A DNA stretch of 64,000 nucleotides, from contig NW_014040772.1 in assembly GCF_000143105.1 (NCBI RefSeq), positions 1,644,980 through 1,708,979 of the forward strand, in the 5' to 3' direction. Below, one piece after another: positions 31,931 to 42,848 of this stretch. The notes under the pieces were generated by a model. The model was not told the origin of the DNA. It searched no databases and saw only the letters and a program-made list of their open reading frames with translations. Position numbers and translations under genes: made by a program. Within the stretch, counting starts at the first letter, position 1. Every line of letters starts with the position of its first letter. Origin of the DNA: Grosmannia clavigera kw1407 (Eukaryota > Ascomycota > Sordariomycetes > Ophiostomatales > Ophiostomataceae).

Positions 31931-33787
31931 TCATGCACGAGCCCGTGCTGCCTTTGACTTGCGTAATGGCAGATCCTCCTTCACCAGACTCTTGCTCTCC
32001 ATTTCTTTGGGTTCCTTCTTCCCCGTCTCCTTCTTCTCCTTCTCCTCCTCCTTCTCTTCCTTCTCCTTCTTCTCATTTTTTCCCTCCTCCGTACTCCCCA
32101 TCCCTTCCTGCAGCTCTTCCGACCCACCCTCCTCCTTCACTGCCGCTTCCTTCAACTCCGTAAACGTATGCTGACTGCCGTGCACGCCCAGCGGTGTCTC
32201 GATGCGCACCTTCTGGCCCGCCGGCACCATCTCGTGCTGCAGGTCCCAGCCCAGCCGGCGACACAGCTCCGCCACCACGACGTCGCAGTCGCCCAGCAGG
32301 TCGATGTCGAAGTTGATGTGGTGTACCGGCGTGCGCGAAATGTAGATCTGCGGCACGTGCGGCGGCATGAACGGCACCACCTCCGATACGGGTGCCACCT
32401 TGAGCGACGTGCCGATCACGACGACCAGGTCCGCTCGGTCGCGGTCGTGCTCCGTCAGCCGCTGTGAGAACTCGTCCGGCAGTGGTTCGCCAAAGAACGT
32501 AATGTCCGGCTTCATCACCCCGACGTCGCCGTCCTGGCCCAAATCGTCGTCGTTGTCCGAGCTGCCGTCGCTGCTGCTGCGTCCCCGTCGATTCAGCCGC
32601 CGCATCTTTGACCGCCCTGCTCGTCCTCCGCGCGGACGTCCTCGCGGCCGTGGCCCATCTACTGCCGCTGCTGCTGCTGCCGACACCCTTGCACTGTCGA
32701 CGCTCTCGCTTCTGCTCAGGGACCCGTTGCTGCCACCGCCGCCACCACCACCGCCGCCGGCCTTCCGCTTCCGGCTGTTGCCCGCTGTCGCAGACTGGAA
32801 CCGGGCCGCGCACTCGGGACAGTGCGGGATGTCGCCAGCCTTGATGGTCGGAAAGATGGACTCGCCATCGACGCGGTAGCCGCAGGCGACACACGATGCC
32901 GTGGCAAAGGAGCCGTGGCACTGCACCAGCTTGTCGGGCCGGATGCCGGCCTTGGCCTCCAGGTTGTCAATGTTTTGCGAGTAGTTCGTCAGCAGCTTCT
33001 CCCTCTGCTGCAGCATGGCGATGAAGGCGTGTGTGGGCGTGAAGCGGTCGGTGGCTGGCAAAATGTCACGTGCCACCGAGTAGAAGATGGACGGGTCCTC
33101 GCGGAAGACGTTGATGTCAAAGACCTCTTGCGGATCGCTCAGGCCCAGATGTTCCAGGCGTGAGTACAGCCCGGTGTCCTTGGAGCGAAAGTCGGGAATG
33201 CCCAGCGACGTACTGATGCCGGCACCCGTCAGCACGATGATGTTCTGGCTCTTCTGCAGCAGCTGCACCGCGTCATCGACCGAGTTGTAGCGCTGCAGTT
33301 TGGCGCGCTTCAGCAGCTCGCGGCTCAGCGCCAGGCTCAGCAGCCCAAAGTACGACTCGTCCGGCTCGCCCTCGAGGAAGGCTGGTGGCCGCACGCCAAA
33401 CGCGGTCAGCAGCCTCTTGGCCGAGATCACGCCCGCGTCCACCGTGCGCCGACAGAACTCCTCGGGCCCAATCGCGCGCAGTTCCTGACGATAGCGCACC
33501 GCCTCTTCGGGCGTGCAAATCTCGGGGTCGCTGCCCAGGGCGCTGTCGGCCAGCCCGCCCTCTTCGATCAGGTCGTCAAGCACGTCCTCGAAGAGTGACT
33601 CTGTCTCCCACGAGTCACCCAGGTCGTTGACGCGCTCCTCCAGCTCCGTCAGGTTGCTATGCGTGTTGTCACCGTCCTGGCTGCCCGCCCCGCTGCTGTC
33701 GCTCTCCTGTTGCCGCTTGGACTTCTTGCTGCCTCCGCCACGGCTACCCGCCTTCGCGCGGGTCGGTGGGACACGGGCATCAGGCAT
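31931..33787 (-). CDS. SIR2-family NAD-dependent histone deacetylase (Sir2/Hst1, SIRT1 class)
   Basis: A single exon of 618 aa. The N-terminal acidic region (45-110) is followed by a helical segment and the sirtuin core from about 165: GAGISTSLGIPDFR (188-201), QNID (271-274), catalytic His at 291 in QCHGSF, a Zn2+ module with Cys at 299, 302, 323 and 326, then KPDITFFGEPLP (426-437), GTSLKVAPV and the end of the Rossmann fold. Between the second Cys pair and KPDITFF lie about 100 residues, including polyglycine and an Arg-rich stretch. The tail (after about 545) is almost wholly Glu and Lys. The protein removes acetyl groups from histones in silent chromatin; whether it corresponds to Sir2 or Hst1 cannot be told from sequence alone. 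Confidence 0.92.
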   Translation of the reverse strand: MPDARVPPTRAKAGSRGGGSKKSKRQQESDSSGAGSQDGDNTHSNLTELEERVNDLGDSWETESLFEDVLDDLIEEGGLADSALGSDPEICTPEEAVRYRQELRAIGPEEFCRRTVDAGVISAKRLLTAFGVRPPAFLEGEPDESYFGLLSLALSRELLKRAKLQRYNSVDDAVQLLQKSQNIIVLTGAGISTSLGIPDFRSKDTGLYSRLEHLGLSDPQEVFDINVFREDPSIFYSVARDILPATDRFTPTHAFIAMLQQREKLLTNYSQNIDNLEAKAGIRPDKLVQCHGSFATASCVACGYRVDGESIFPTIKAGDIPHCPECAARFQSATAGNSRKRKAGGGGGGGGGSNGSLSRSESVDSARVSAAAAAAVDGPRPRGRPRGGRAGRSKMRRLNRRGRSSSDGSSDNDDDLGQDGDVGVMKPDITFFGEPLPDEFSQRLTEHDRDRADLVVVIGTSLKVAPVSEVVPFMPPHVPQIYISRTPVHHINFDIDLLGDCDVVVAELCRRLGWDLQHEMVPAGQKVRIETPLGVHGSQHTFTELKEAAVKEEGGSEELQEGMGSTEEGKNEKKEKEEKEEEKEKKETGKKEPKEMESKSLVKEDLPLRKSKAARARA

Positions 33788-35390
33788 GAGGGGCGTGTTG
33801 GCGGTATGAATGGGCCGGGGAACGGGGATCCACGAGACCGAGAACAGGAATCGATGGAAGAACGATGAAAATCTGGGTCGGACTTTTTTAGTCCTTTTTT
33901 GTTGTGCTGGGGTATGATAGGAGAGGAAAGGCTGCGGTGGGTAAATCGGTTGAGATAGTGATAGTTCTCTTAAGAGCGTGATCCCAATTATGAATCGCGA
34001 TGGTGACGGCGGACCGAGAGAAATGGAGCAAACCCAGGCCAGGAATTACACAAGCCCTAGAACCAAGTAATACACTCTTGACAGATGGCCAGACAGGGTG
34101 TGGTTTTCTTCGTTCAGATCCAACTAAAAGCAAAGGCTCCAAAATGGAAATAAAAGGAGAATCGAGAATACAAACACGTCCCCCAAATCAGCTCATTGAT
34201 GACGAGAGTCGTGACGAGATTGGAAGAATTACTAGACACGACCCAGGCTATCCAGACGCAACTAGAGCCAAAAGGTGGCGACAGAATACGTTGCCAAGAG
34301 CCGACCAGATCCCAGTAAAACCGGGCCGGGACAATTAACAAAAAAGGCAAGCAGGGCAAGGTAGAAACAGGAATGGGACAGAGTCGCGTAAGAGAAAGGC
34401 AGAGACGACCGAGCCCTGTGGCGAGGGAGAGAATTAAAATTAATTATGGACTGCAAGAGAGAGAGATATGAGATATGCGAACGGGGAGAAAGGCCGAAAA
34501 GAGACCAAACCGACTTGCAAAACACGTGCTGCCGGTTGTGAAGAGCAAGACTGCTAAGACCACCATTGCGAAGATGGAAAGCCAATGCGTGGCAAACAGA
34601 CTAGCTTGGACGCCAGCCGAGCGCATGGATGGATGCTCCTCGGCTCGTCTGCACTACCACCAAACAAGCGATTCAGGCGACCCAGAATGGCGTGGCCAAC
34701 AGGCAAGAGCGTTTCGCATCTGTATGGTCGTCTCTTACTTCCTATTGGCTATGCTGGATTGATCTCATAACTTGTACTCCTTATCCTATGTACGGAATCT
34801 ACGAGTATGTATGGATATGCCTCTAGTTTGTACTTGTGTTGGTTTTTGTTCCGTGCCTCCACATCGGCTCGCCCAGCGACAACTGTCCTTCTCGCGTCCC
34901 CGGGTCTCGCCATCTACCATCCGCCCATTATCTCATATTGTTTTAGATGAATAACACGACGGGAAGCCGAGAGGAAAATAATACAAAAATCGACACCAAA
35001 ACACCATGAAGAAGTCCTGCCAATGCTGCCGAATCCGACCATGCTACCGTGCCGACATGCCGAGGGAGACCGTGCTTGAGCAAGGAAAGAGGTAAGAAGA
35101 AACGATGAAGCGGTAAGGAAAATCACCGGGCCAGAAGTGGCGGCTGTTTGGGGGATCGAAGCGGACGGAACGACGCTCGTCTTCGCTTGCATTGTGCAAC
35201 AAGGAGATAAGCCAAGATGCACCAGAAAATATCAAGGCCCTCAAACGCAAATACTAAGCAACAGAGCTGGATGCAGCCAGAGTGATGCAGGAACGATGAT
35301 GCGGAAAGTCTATCTTATGCGGAGGCAAGCAAGTAATTTGTGGGTGTTGTATTAGGAGAGGCCTGACCATCAGGACAGTCAAATAGACGG
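33788..35390. other. Non-coding spacer upstream of SIR2 and downstream of DBF4
   Basis: 1.6 kb, AT-richer, with purine-rich plus-strand stretches. No frame here has motifs, good composition or splice structure. It should contain the SIR2 promoter and the DBF4 3' UTR. Confidence 0.45.
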
Positions 35391-37827
35391 TCACTGCCAC
35401 TGATGAAAGCCGTACTTCGGGCAACGCGTCAGCTGTTTCAACAAATCGTCAAGGTCCGTCCAGTTCCGGTCGTCATCGGCAAACTTCCGGTGCTTGTGGG
35501 ACATGATGTGCTGCTTCGTGTTAGCTGCTGCTGCGGCTGCTGCATGAAATAGACACAGGATACAGGGGACATCCACTTACGTCTTCAAAGTCATCAAATT
35601 TGTCCTGGCAGTTCTCGCAGTATCCCGGCTTGGGGTCGCGTTTCTTCTGCCGTGGCGCCTGCACCGTAACGGGAGCACTCACCACCCGCTTCTGCTGCTT
35701 CTCGTCCACGTTCGACGTGCAGTCGTCGTGTCCGGCGTTCTTTGCACCCAGGTGGGCGGCCGTCGAACGGCTCACGCTGGTGGACCGGCTGCATCCGACC
35801 TGCTGCTGCTGCTGGCTCTGGTTCTGCTGGTTCTGCTGGTTCTGCTGATCCACGGTTATCTCCGCAAGACGTCGCGAGCTGAGGTCCTGCTGCGATGTCG
35901 GCGCGGTCGTCGACTTCTGCAGCACCTTGCGCTGCAGCCCGTGAATCTCTTTGCTCGTGCCGGCACGAGCACCCAGTGTCCCAGTTGCCGACGAGATCAT
36001 CTGCGAGCGGATCGCAGACGTGATGCCCGCCGCTTGCAGCCCGGAAGCCACCGGCTCGCCGGCGAAGCACCGCGCTGACTTGGCACGGCTCGTAAACGCA
36101 TTTTGGAAGTCCATGGCCACAGCTGTGGGGACCCCAGTCACTGCCGATGACGAAACCGAGCCGACAGACGCAGCTGCAGACGCAGACGCAGCCGCAGCCG
36201 CAGACGCAGCCGCGGCAGCACTTCCAAAGACACCCTCAACCGGCCCAGCACCACGACGACTCTGGGCATCCTGCATCTCTGTCAGAGTGCGCTTACGGCC
36301 AACAGGCTTCGCCGCAGCGGCCGCCGCATATCTGCTCGCGAGTGTCTTCTGCAGCGACGAGCCGGTAGAGGCGCTGCCGGCAACGGCGACAGCCCCAGTA
36401 CCTGCTGCCGCTGACGCAGCCTCTTTAGCAGCAACTGCAGTCATCCGCATCTTCACTCTGCGCTTCTCGGCACGCAGCTCCAGCTGGTCGGTGTCTTCGA
36501 TGAATGGACAACGCGACCCGCCGCTGGGCCGCAGTTGGGGCCAATCACCCTCTTCCTTATCGGCAACCTTGGTGTACTCACGAACCATCATGGGCCTCTG
36601 CTTCTCCTCAATGTCGTACACGTAAATGTACGGTCCTTTGAAGTAGATCAGCTCACGCGTGGCCACGGTTGGATCCCGATCTGACGGCCCGCTGTGGCGC
36701 TCCTTGTCGAGCATTTGCAGGAGCACCTGATCACCGGCGACACGGGATCCTACCGCGTGGCTGGTTGTGCTCCTCGTTCGCTGGCCAAGCTCAGCACTGC
36801 GGTATGGATCCGGCTCGAGCAGAGCGTCTAATACCCTCTGTAGCTTGTCCAAAGACCATATCTTCATGCCCATATCCCGAGCCCGCTGCAGAATGTCGGT
36901 GCTGCGCGCTGGTTTTGGCTTTCGGATGACATCTTCAACGACGCCGAATGGTGTCAGTGGCATTCGCCGTGTAGTCGCAGTCTCAAAGAGCTTTCGCTTC
37001 ACGGGAAGAGACGTCGACAGCACGCCAGAGTCGAGGCTGTTTCGGCTTAGCAGAGACGGGTTGATCGTCTGCAGATGTTCGTGCGCAACGTCGGGTGCGT
37101 GGTGTGCACTGATTTCCTTCCTGTGCTGCTGCTGCTGCTGCTGCTTGGTCAAAGGCTTCTCTTCCGGCGGAATGGAACGCGTCGTGACAACGTGGGTTAT
37201 GTCGATAGAGAAAAATTTGTCCTCTCTCTGTTATTGCCCAACGCGTTAGTTTCCACCGGTTGGGCGGCTTTGCGTAGACAGAGACGAGAAACTCACAGCT
37301 CCTAGGTGTGCAATCTGCTTGGACAACCGGGTGGTCTGGTCTTCGGGCAGACTGTCAAAGTAGAAGACCAGCTTAGGGAACCGTAGACGCTGGCTCTGCT
37401 GCCACCGGCGAACCGCCTCGGCCTCTTTCTCGGAGACCTTCTGAATCTCCTCCTGCTGGTGGTGATGGTGGTGATGGTGAGACGAGACCCGGTCGACCTG
37501 ATAGATGCGGGACGAGACACCACGCTGGCTGGTCTGGGCCCGCTTGACCGTGGGAGAGCGCAGGGTGATGGCCCGGGCAGTTGTAACAATAGCATCTAGC
37601 ATCTGCTTCTTCGCGGGTGGCGGATGGCCGTAGTTCTCTTCGCGTTGCATGCTCGCGTGAGACCGTTTCTGCTTGGCAAAGGCAGCAGCTGCAGCCGAGC
37701 CGGCGGCCGTCCGCAGAGGCGAGTTGGCGGCATTGGGATTGGACGAGAGCGGCACCCTTCTCGCGGACATGGTCGAGGACATGGCAGAGAAGGGAACGGG
37801 CTTGGACGATAGTGATACTGCTGCCAT
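35391..37827 (-). CDS. DBF4: DBF4/Nim O-type regulatory subunit of the Cdc7 kinase
   Basis: Three exons (37827-37297, 37227-35581, 35510-35391) give 765 aa. Motif N, a BRCT-like region at about 155-315, contains LVFYFDSLPEDQTTRLSKQI, EDKFFSIDITHVVTTRSIPP and MGMKIWSLDKLQRVL. Motif M lies near 390-422 (MMVREYTKVADKEEGDWPQL, then CPFIED). Motif C is the zinc finger GYCENCQDKFDDFED/HIMSHKHRKFA, split by the last intron; the acceptor cag at 35511 restores FEDHIMSHKH. DBF4 activates Cdc7 to phosphorylate MCM at origins. Between motifs M and C lie poly-Ala and poly-Gln segments, and a His-rich run (seven His) is found in exon 1. Confidence 0.92.
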
Positions 37828-38688
37828 ATAAGAAAGAAAAGGCAGGACACGCGAGCTACCACACCGATGCCACTATCATGCTCTGGAGCAGGAGGCCGGG
37901 GTGACTCGACAGGCAAGGGTGTTGGAAAACAGGCAGGTCAAGGTGGAGGGTTGAATGGAAGCCTGGAAAAAACTAGACGCCTGACGCGATGCCAAAGATG
38001 GGTCGGGTGCGTGTTTTGTCTAGCTTTGGGAAAAGAGGAGCAAAACAAAGGTGGTAACGAGAGGATCCAGCGAAAAAGGCACGCGGAACAGGGCTTAATC
38101 ACGCCGAGGCATTGATTAGCACAGGGAGCCGAAGACAGTACAGGGGGGGAGAAAAGGAGAATTGGGAGGCGAGAAGGGAGACGAGAGCGCCTTGCTGGGA
38201 CGAGGAGAGCAGAAGGCAGGGTCGGTGAGGAGAGAATGAGGGGGAAGATGTGAGGGAAAGAGGTGGTGGTAGTGCAGAACACGGAAGAGGTGCTCTTGGT
38301 GTGTGTGCTCGTAGCGGTCGGTGGTTGTGTGTGTGAGAAAAGCACCTTCCCTCCATCGCCCACCACGGCCACGCGCTCTCAGGGCGTCTCCTAGGCGGTG
38401 CCCGGATTGGTCCGCCGTCAACAATAATAATGCCCGGTAAGGAAAGGTTTGGGCGCTCGGGCCACTGACGCGGACCAACTGGCAACCAGTAGCAACACCC
38501 GATGTTTTTCTTTCCTGCATGGAGCCGCTTGCCCAAACCGGAAGGATAGTGGAACGGTTCTGGAAGAAAGAGCGAGTCAACCCCGCTAACTGCGGACGCT
38601 GACCAAAAAATTGAAGCCGTAACGAAGTACTCCGTATTATTACTCGATAGCAAATCGCGATACACATCGAATCCGCGACACCACCGCC
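37828..38688. promoter_or_regulatory. Divergent region DBF4 / ICP55
   Basis: 861 bp between divergent starts. An exact TACTCCGTA is at 38628, 61 bp before the ICP55 ATG. Open frames on the minus strand are pyrimidine-rich and without motifs. Confidence 0.45.
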
Positions 38689-40310
38689 ATGGAACACGCC
38701 CTGCCTATACGCCGACCGACGGCAATCTGTCTACAGCAGCTGGGGCGGTTCGTGGCGCTTCCGCTCTGTGCTGCTGCACAGCAGCAGCAGCAGCAATGTC
38801 GGCCGTGCAGCGCGCAATTCCACCAGAGCCGATTGATCTCGTCAGCACCGTGCCATCCCAGGCGAAAGGGCAGCTGTGCTCGGCCGAGCCACAGGTCGTA
38901 CGCCTCTGTCTCGGCAGCCGATCTGCTCTTTGGCCAGCCGGTGCACGAGACACATCCACACCTTCTGGAGGCAGGCGAGCGTGAGTGTTTTTCTGCTGTC
39001 CTCTGTCCAGTCCATTGACACCCCGCTGACGTCCAGTCACCCCCGGCATCTCGGCCCAGGAGTACTATGAGCGTCGTTGTGCTCTTGCCGCCGGGCTGCC
39101 CGCCGACTCGGCCGCCGTGCTGCCTGCTGCCGACATCAAGTTCCGCTCCGGTGCCGTCTTCTTTCCCTTCCGCCAGGAATCCGACTTTTTTTATCTGACC
39201 GGCTTCTCCGAACCGGAGGCACTGGCCGTCGTGCGCAAGACCGGCCCCGGTCGCGAGGACTGTGAATTCTCGCTCTTGGTCCGGCCCAAGGACGCCCGCG
39301 CCGAGCAGTGGGCCGGTCCCTGGAGCGGCATCGACGCCGCGCGTGACGTCTTTAACGCCGACGAGACGGCCAGCATCCACGCCGCCGAGACCGTGCTGCC
39401 GCGGCTGCTACAGGGCGTGAGCACCGTCTACACCGATGCGCCGCCGCAGTCGCGCGTGGCTACAATCCTGCAGGCTGTCTCTGGCCTCGGCCGGACGCTA
39501 CCGCTGGCTCCTGTCGTCGCCCAGCAGCGCGCTTTCAAGAGCTCCGCCGAGATCGCAAACATGCGACGGGCTGGCCAGCTCTCTGGCCGCGCTCTCACCG
39601 ACGCCATGCGCCAGCCGTGGACCCGCGAAAAGGATCTCGCCAACTTCCTCGCCCATGGCTTCACCCGCGACGGCGGCGACGGTATCGCCTACGTCCCCGT
39701 CGTCGCCGGAGGTCCCCGTGGCCGCCTTATCCACTATGTCCTCAACAATGCCGCACTCACTTCCGGCGAGACTGTCCTAGTCGACGCTGGCGGCGAGTAC
39801 GGCACCTACATCACCGACATCACCCGCACCTGGCCCGTCAGCGGCCGCTTCTCTCCTCCCCAGCGCGATCTCTACGAAGCTGTGCTCCGTGTCCAGCGCT
39901 CGTCCGTCTCGCTGTGCCGCGCTGCTGGCCGCCTCTCCCTCGACCAGATTCACCGCATCACAAGCGAGGGCCTGCGCTCTGAGCTGACTAAGCTCGGCTT
40001 CGACCTCGGCTCCGGCGACTCTGCCCTCAACGTGCTCTTCCCTCACCACGTCGGCCACTATGTCGGCCTCGACGTCCATGACACCCCAAGCTACCCGCGC
40101 CACATCCCGCTGCGTGCCGGACACTGCGTCACCATCGAGCCTGGCATCTACGTGCCCGACGACACCCATTGGCCTGCCCACTTCCGCGGCCTGGCCGTTC
40201 GCATCGAGGACAGCATCTGCGTCGACGAGGAGGACCCTCACATACTCACGACGGAGGCAGTCAAAGAGGTCGTCGACATAGAGGCACTACGCGAGGTTGC
40301 AGAGATATAA
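38689..40310 (+). CDS. ICP55: Mitochondrial intermediate-cleaving aminopeptidase ICP55
   Basis: Two exons (38689-38980 and 39037-40310) give 521 aa. The first about 70 residues are Arg-, Ser- and Ala-rich with almost no acids, as expected of a mitochondrial presequence. Then come the aminopeptidase P N-terminal domain (SGAVFFPFRQESDFFYLTGF) and the pita-bread catalytic domain with a full M24B metal set: D347 and D358 (VDAGGEYGTYITDITRTWP), H438 (HHVGHYVGLDVHD), E465 (IEPGIY) and E488 (RIEDSI). Icp55 removes one residue from many imported proteins after MPP cleavage and so stabilises them under the N-end rule. The junction GELTPGIS agrees with the family. Confidence 0.9.
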
Positions 40311-40781
40311 CGCGCCACGTGCTCAATCTCGTATCAGTAATTGTTCTCGTGCTTTTGTCATAGAACATCGTGTGTATTTCTGCCACACTTGGTTGCCCTT
40401 CTCAAGCCCGAGAACAACAATTATCTAGCCGAGCACACGATACAAAACAGTATATGCCAGCGTTCCCGAAACACCGTGACGGTTGGGACAAATGCCCTCT
40501 GTCGTTAATTCTTTTTTTTCCCACCCGAATTTATACGTACTTGAGATACGTAGCGCCATTAACGAAAAGAGAACAAGAAACGGGGAGAGCCCCAACCCCA
40601 ATGGACTTCCGTCCTGACCAAAAGTAGAGACTCAAAATGTACAGTGAAATTAGGAGCGTTTAGGATGTTCCAGTAATCCAGTAATACCAGGAAGCCGGCT
40701 TGATTCGCTTCGCAAAAAACAATGTATGAAATCAAGAAAACAGTAGGCAGCTGAGGGCGATTCGTTACTTCCGCGTAAGTA
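40311..40781. other. Convergent spacer ICP55 / bHLH gene
   Basis: 471 bp between two stop codons, AT-richer, non-coding. Nothing specific is seen. Confidence 0.35.
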
Positions 40782-42848
40782 TCAACAGAATGCTCGGGGG
40801 TCGAATAGCGTTCGGCTGTACGGCATCTGGAAGGAAGGCTGTGCGGCTGCACTCAAAAGCTGTTCAAAAGCCTGCAGTCTCCGTGACAGCTCCTGGTGTT
40901 GCTGGATGATTGCCTTGTTTTTTTTTTCCAAATAGTGTATGTAGTCAGTTGCCTTCGTTAGGACCGTACCCTGTAGATAAATCAGTACGCGGTTCCATAA
41001 AGAGAAAGGCACAATACTCCAACATGCAGCCCGAAACTCACCTTGCTGACTTTGGGGCCCCGGCCTGGTTGGTTGCTGTCATCTCCGTCGTCTATTGCAT
41101 TTTCAGGTATAGTACGAAGAGCTGGAACGGCGTCACGCAGCTCAGCGATCTTGTCCTTCAAGTTGGTACGGTACTTCCGCTCAATATCGTTGTGGGCGGT
41201 GCGGTCAGCCGACTTGGGCTTTTCCCGTTCCCTTTCCTTTCCCTTCTCGGACTTCGGGTTTAGTGTTGGAGAGGTCGGAGGGGCTGTGCTGGAGTTGGAT
41301 GGTGTGATCATCGGGTTCATCATGCTGCCAGAACTATTCGACAATTGGCTCAAAGAAACTGGACCCAGCCCCGAACCCAGTCTCGAACCCAGTCCCGAAC
41401 CCAGACTTGGCCCCAAGAAATTTCCTTGCATGCCGAAGTTCGCGTTGATGTTGCCACCCAGGCCACCCAGAGTGGCGCCCGAGTTCATGGCTATGGCAAT
41501 CAGGCGCCGCTGTTCATCGTCGCTGAGGCTCGGCGTTTGAAGGCTAATGAGTGAGTCGAGGCGAAGTCCCATTTGTGGTCTTTCCCAGCTCAAGGGCGTT
41601 GAATACAGTCCTTCCCTCGGCGGTATCTCAGGTGGTGGCATCGATTCAATCTTGGACATGTGGTCCGCAAGATTTATGGACGAGTACGAGAATCCGTCAT
41701 CCGATAGCGCCTTGTCGAGGGCACTGTCGTCGAAGCTGTCTTCTCGTTTCTTCTGTCCAGAGGATGGGGTCTGAGACACCAAGGTCGCAGAGCTGTATGT
41801 TCATTAGATCTTAGATTTACACCATAATTTATAGTCTGTCCCCAGGCTCGGTCGTGTTTTTGTTTCGGGGCCCAGGCTTACCGCTGTGGTGTAGGGGGTT
41901 TTGTCTGTGACAGGGAACCAGAGCTACCCAGGTCAACTTCAGCTAGCGCATCATTCAACTGCTCCTTTTTCAGTTCGTCCTGCTCGTTTTGCTGCTCCTC
42001 CAAGCTCTGCTGCTGCTGCTGTTGTTGCTGTTGTTGTTGCTGTTGTTGTTGCTGCTGCTGCTGCTGCTTCTGCTGTTGTCGCTGCTGCTGCTGTTGTTGC
42101 TGTATTTGTTGCTGTTGCTGTTGCTGTTGCTGTTGCAGTTGCAGTTGCTGTTGCTGTAGCTGCTGAAACTGCTGCTGCTGGGTCCGCTGCTGCTGCTCTA
42201 GTTGCTTCTGCTGCTGCTGCTGCTGCTGTTCTTCATCAAACTGTATCCAATAGTCGACCGAGTCAAAAGGTGTAGTCTCGGTATTTAGTCTCGACCTTTT
42301 TTTGTCGTGGCCTTCCCTTGTCCGCTGATTGCGAGGCGGGATAACAGGCCGCGGAGTCTGGCCGAACATGGGTGAAGATGGCATAATTGGGCTAAAGAGG
42401 TTAAAATTCGAGCCAGGTGTGGAGGCAGCCAGGGAATCTAGTGATATGCTAGGAGATCCCGATAGAGATGCATCTTTTGGTCTGCCGAGGGTGGCAGCCG
42501 CCAGGGCAGACTCGTCCCATAATGACTGCGGCTGTGATGGCGCCGAGCCTAGGGCGGATGTGCTGCCAGACTGGTCAACAGGGTTGAGGGTCTGATAACA
42601 GTGTTAGCAAGAAAAGAGCGATTTCAGGCAGTGCGATTATAGAAACGGCTGAAAGGGCGACAGTGGGTGGCATGTTTGTCTCATGTCGTCTGGGCTCAGA
42701 CGTTGAGTCTCTCCAATCATCATACCCTATCTGCCAGTGCCAGTGGAAGTCATCGCGTAGATGCCTTGTGCTATGAGGAGGCAGATCGGCGTACCTGGTT
42801 ATTTGGCACGGAAAAGTAGCCAAGATTTCTCAAAAGGTTTGGGTCCAT
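40782..42848 (-). CDS. SREBP-like bHLH transcription factor
   Basis: Four exons (42848-42795, 42591-41882, 41792-41042, 40970-40782) give 567 aa. The N terminus MDPNLLRNLGYFSVPNNQ leads into a Ser/Pro-rich activation-type region, the motif DSVDYWIQFDEE and about 75 residues of nearly pure Gln. The bHLH domain (about 452-530) begins TAHNDIERKYRTNLKDKIAE; the Tyr at 462 in the ERKYR core, in place of the Arg of most bHLH proteins, is the hallmark of SREBP-type factors that read both E-boxes and SREs. Helix 2 (KATDYIHYLEKKNKAI) is on the last exon and runs into a short leucine zipper. There is no membrane segment, so it is not an ER-anchored SREBP. The direct target is unknown. Confidence 0.85.
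42007..42228 (-). repeat. Glutamine-rich CAG/CAA repeat in the bHLH gene
   Basis: About 74 codons, mostly CAG and CAA, broken by occasional Leu, Arg, Lys, Thr, Phe, Glu and Ile codons. Lies between the WIQFDEE motif and the SLEEQQNEQ segment. Confidence 0.85.
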
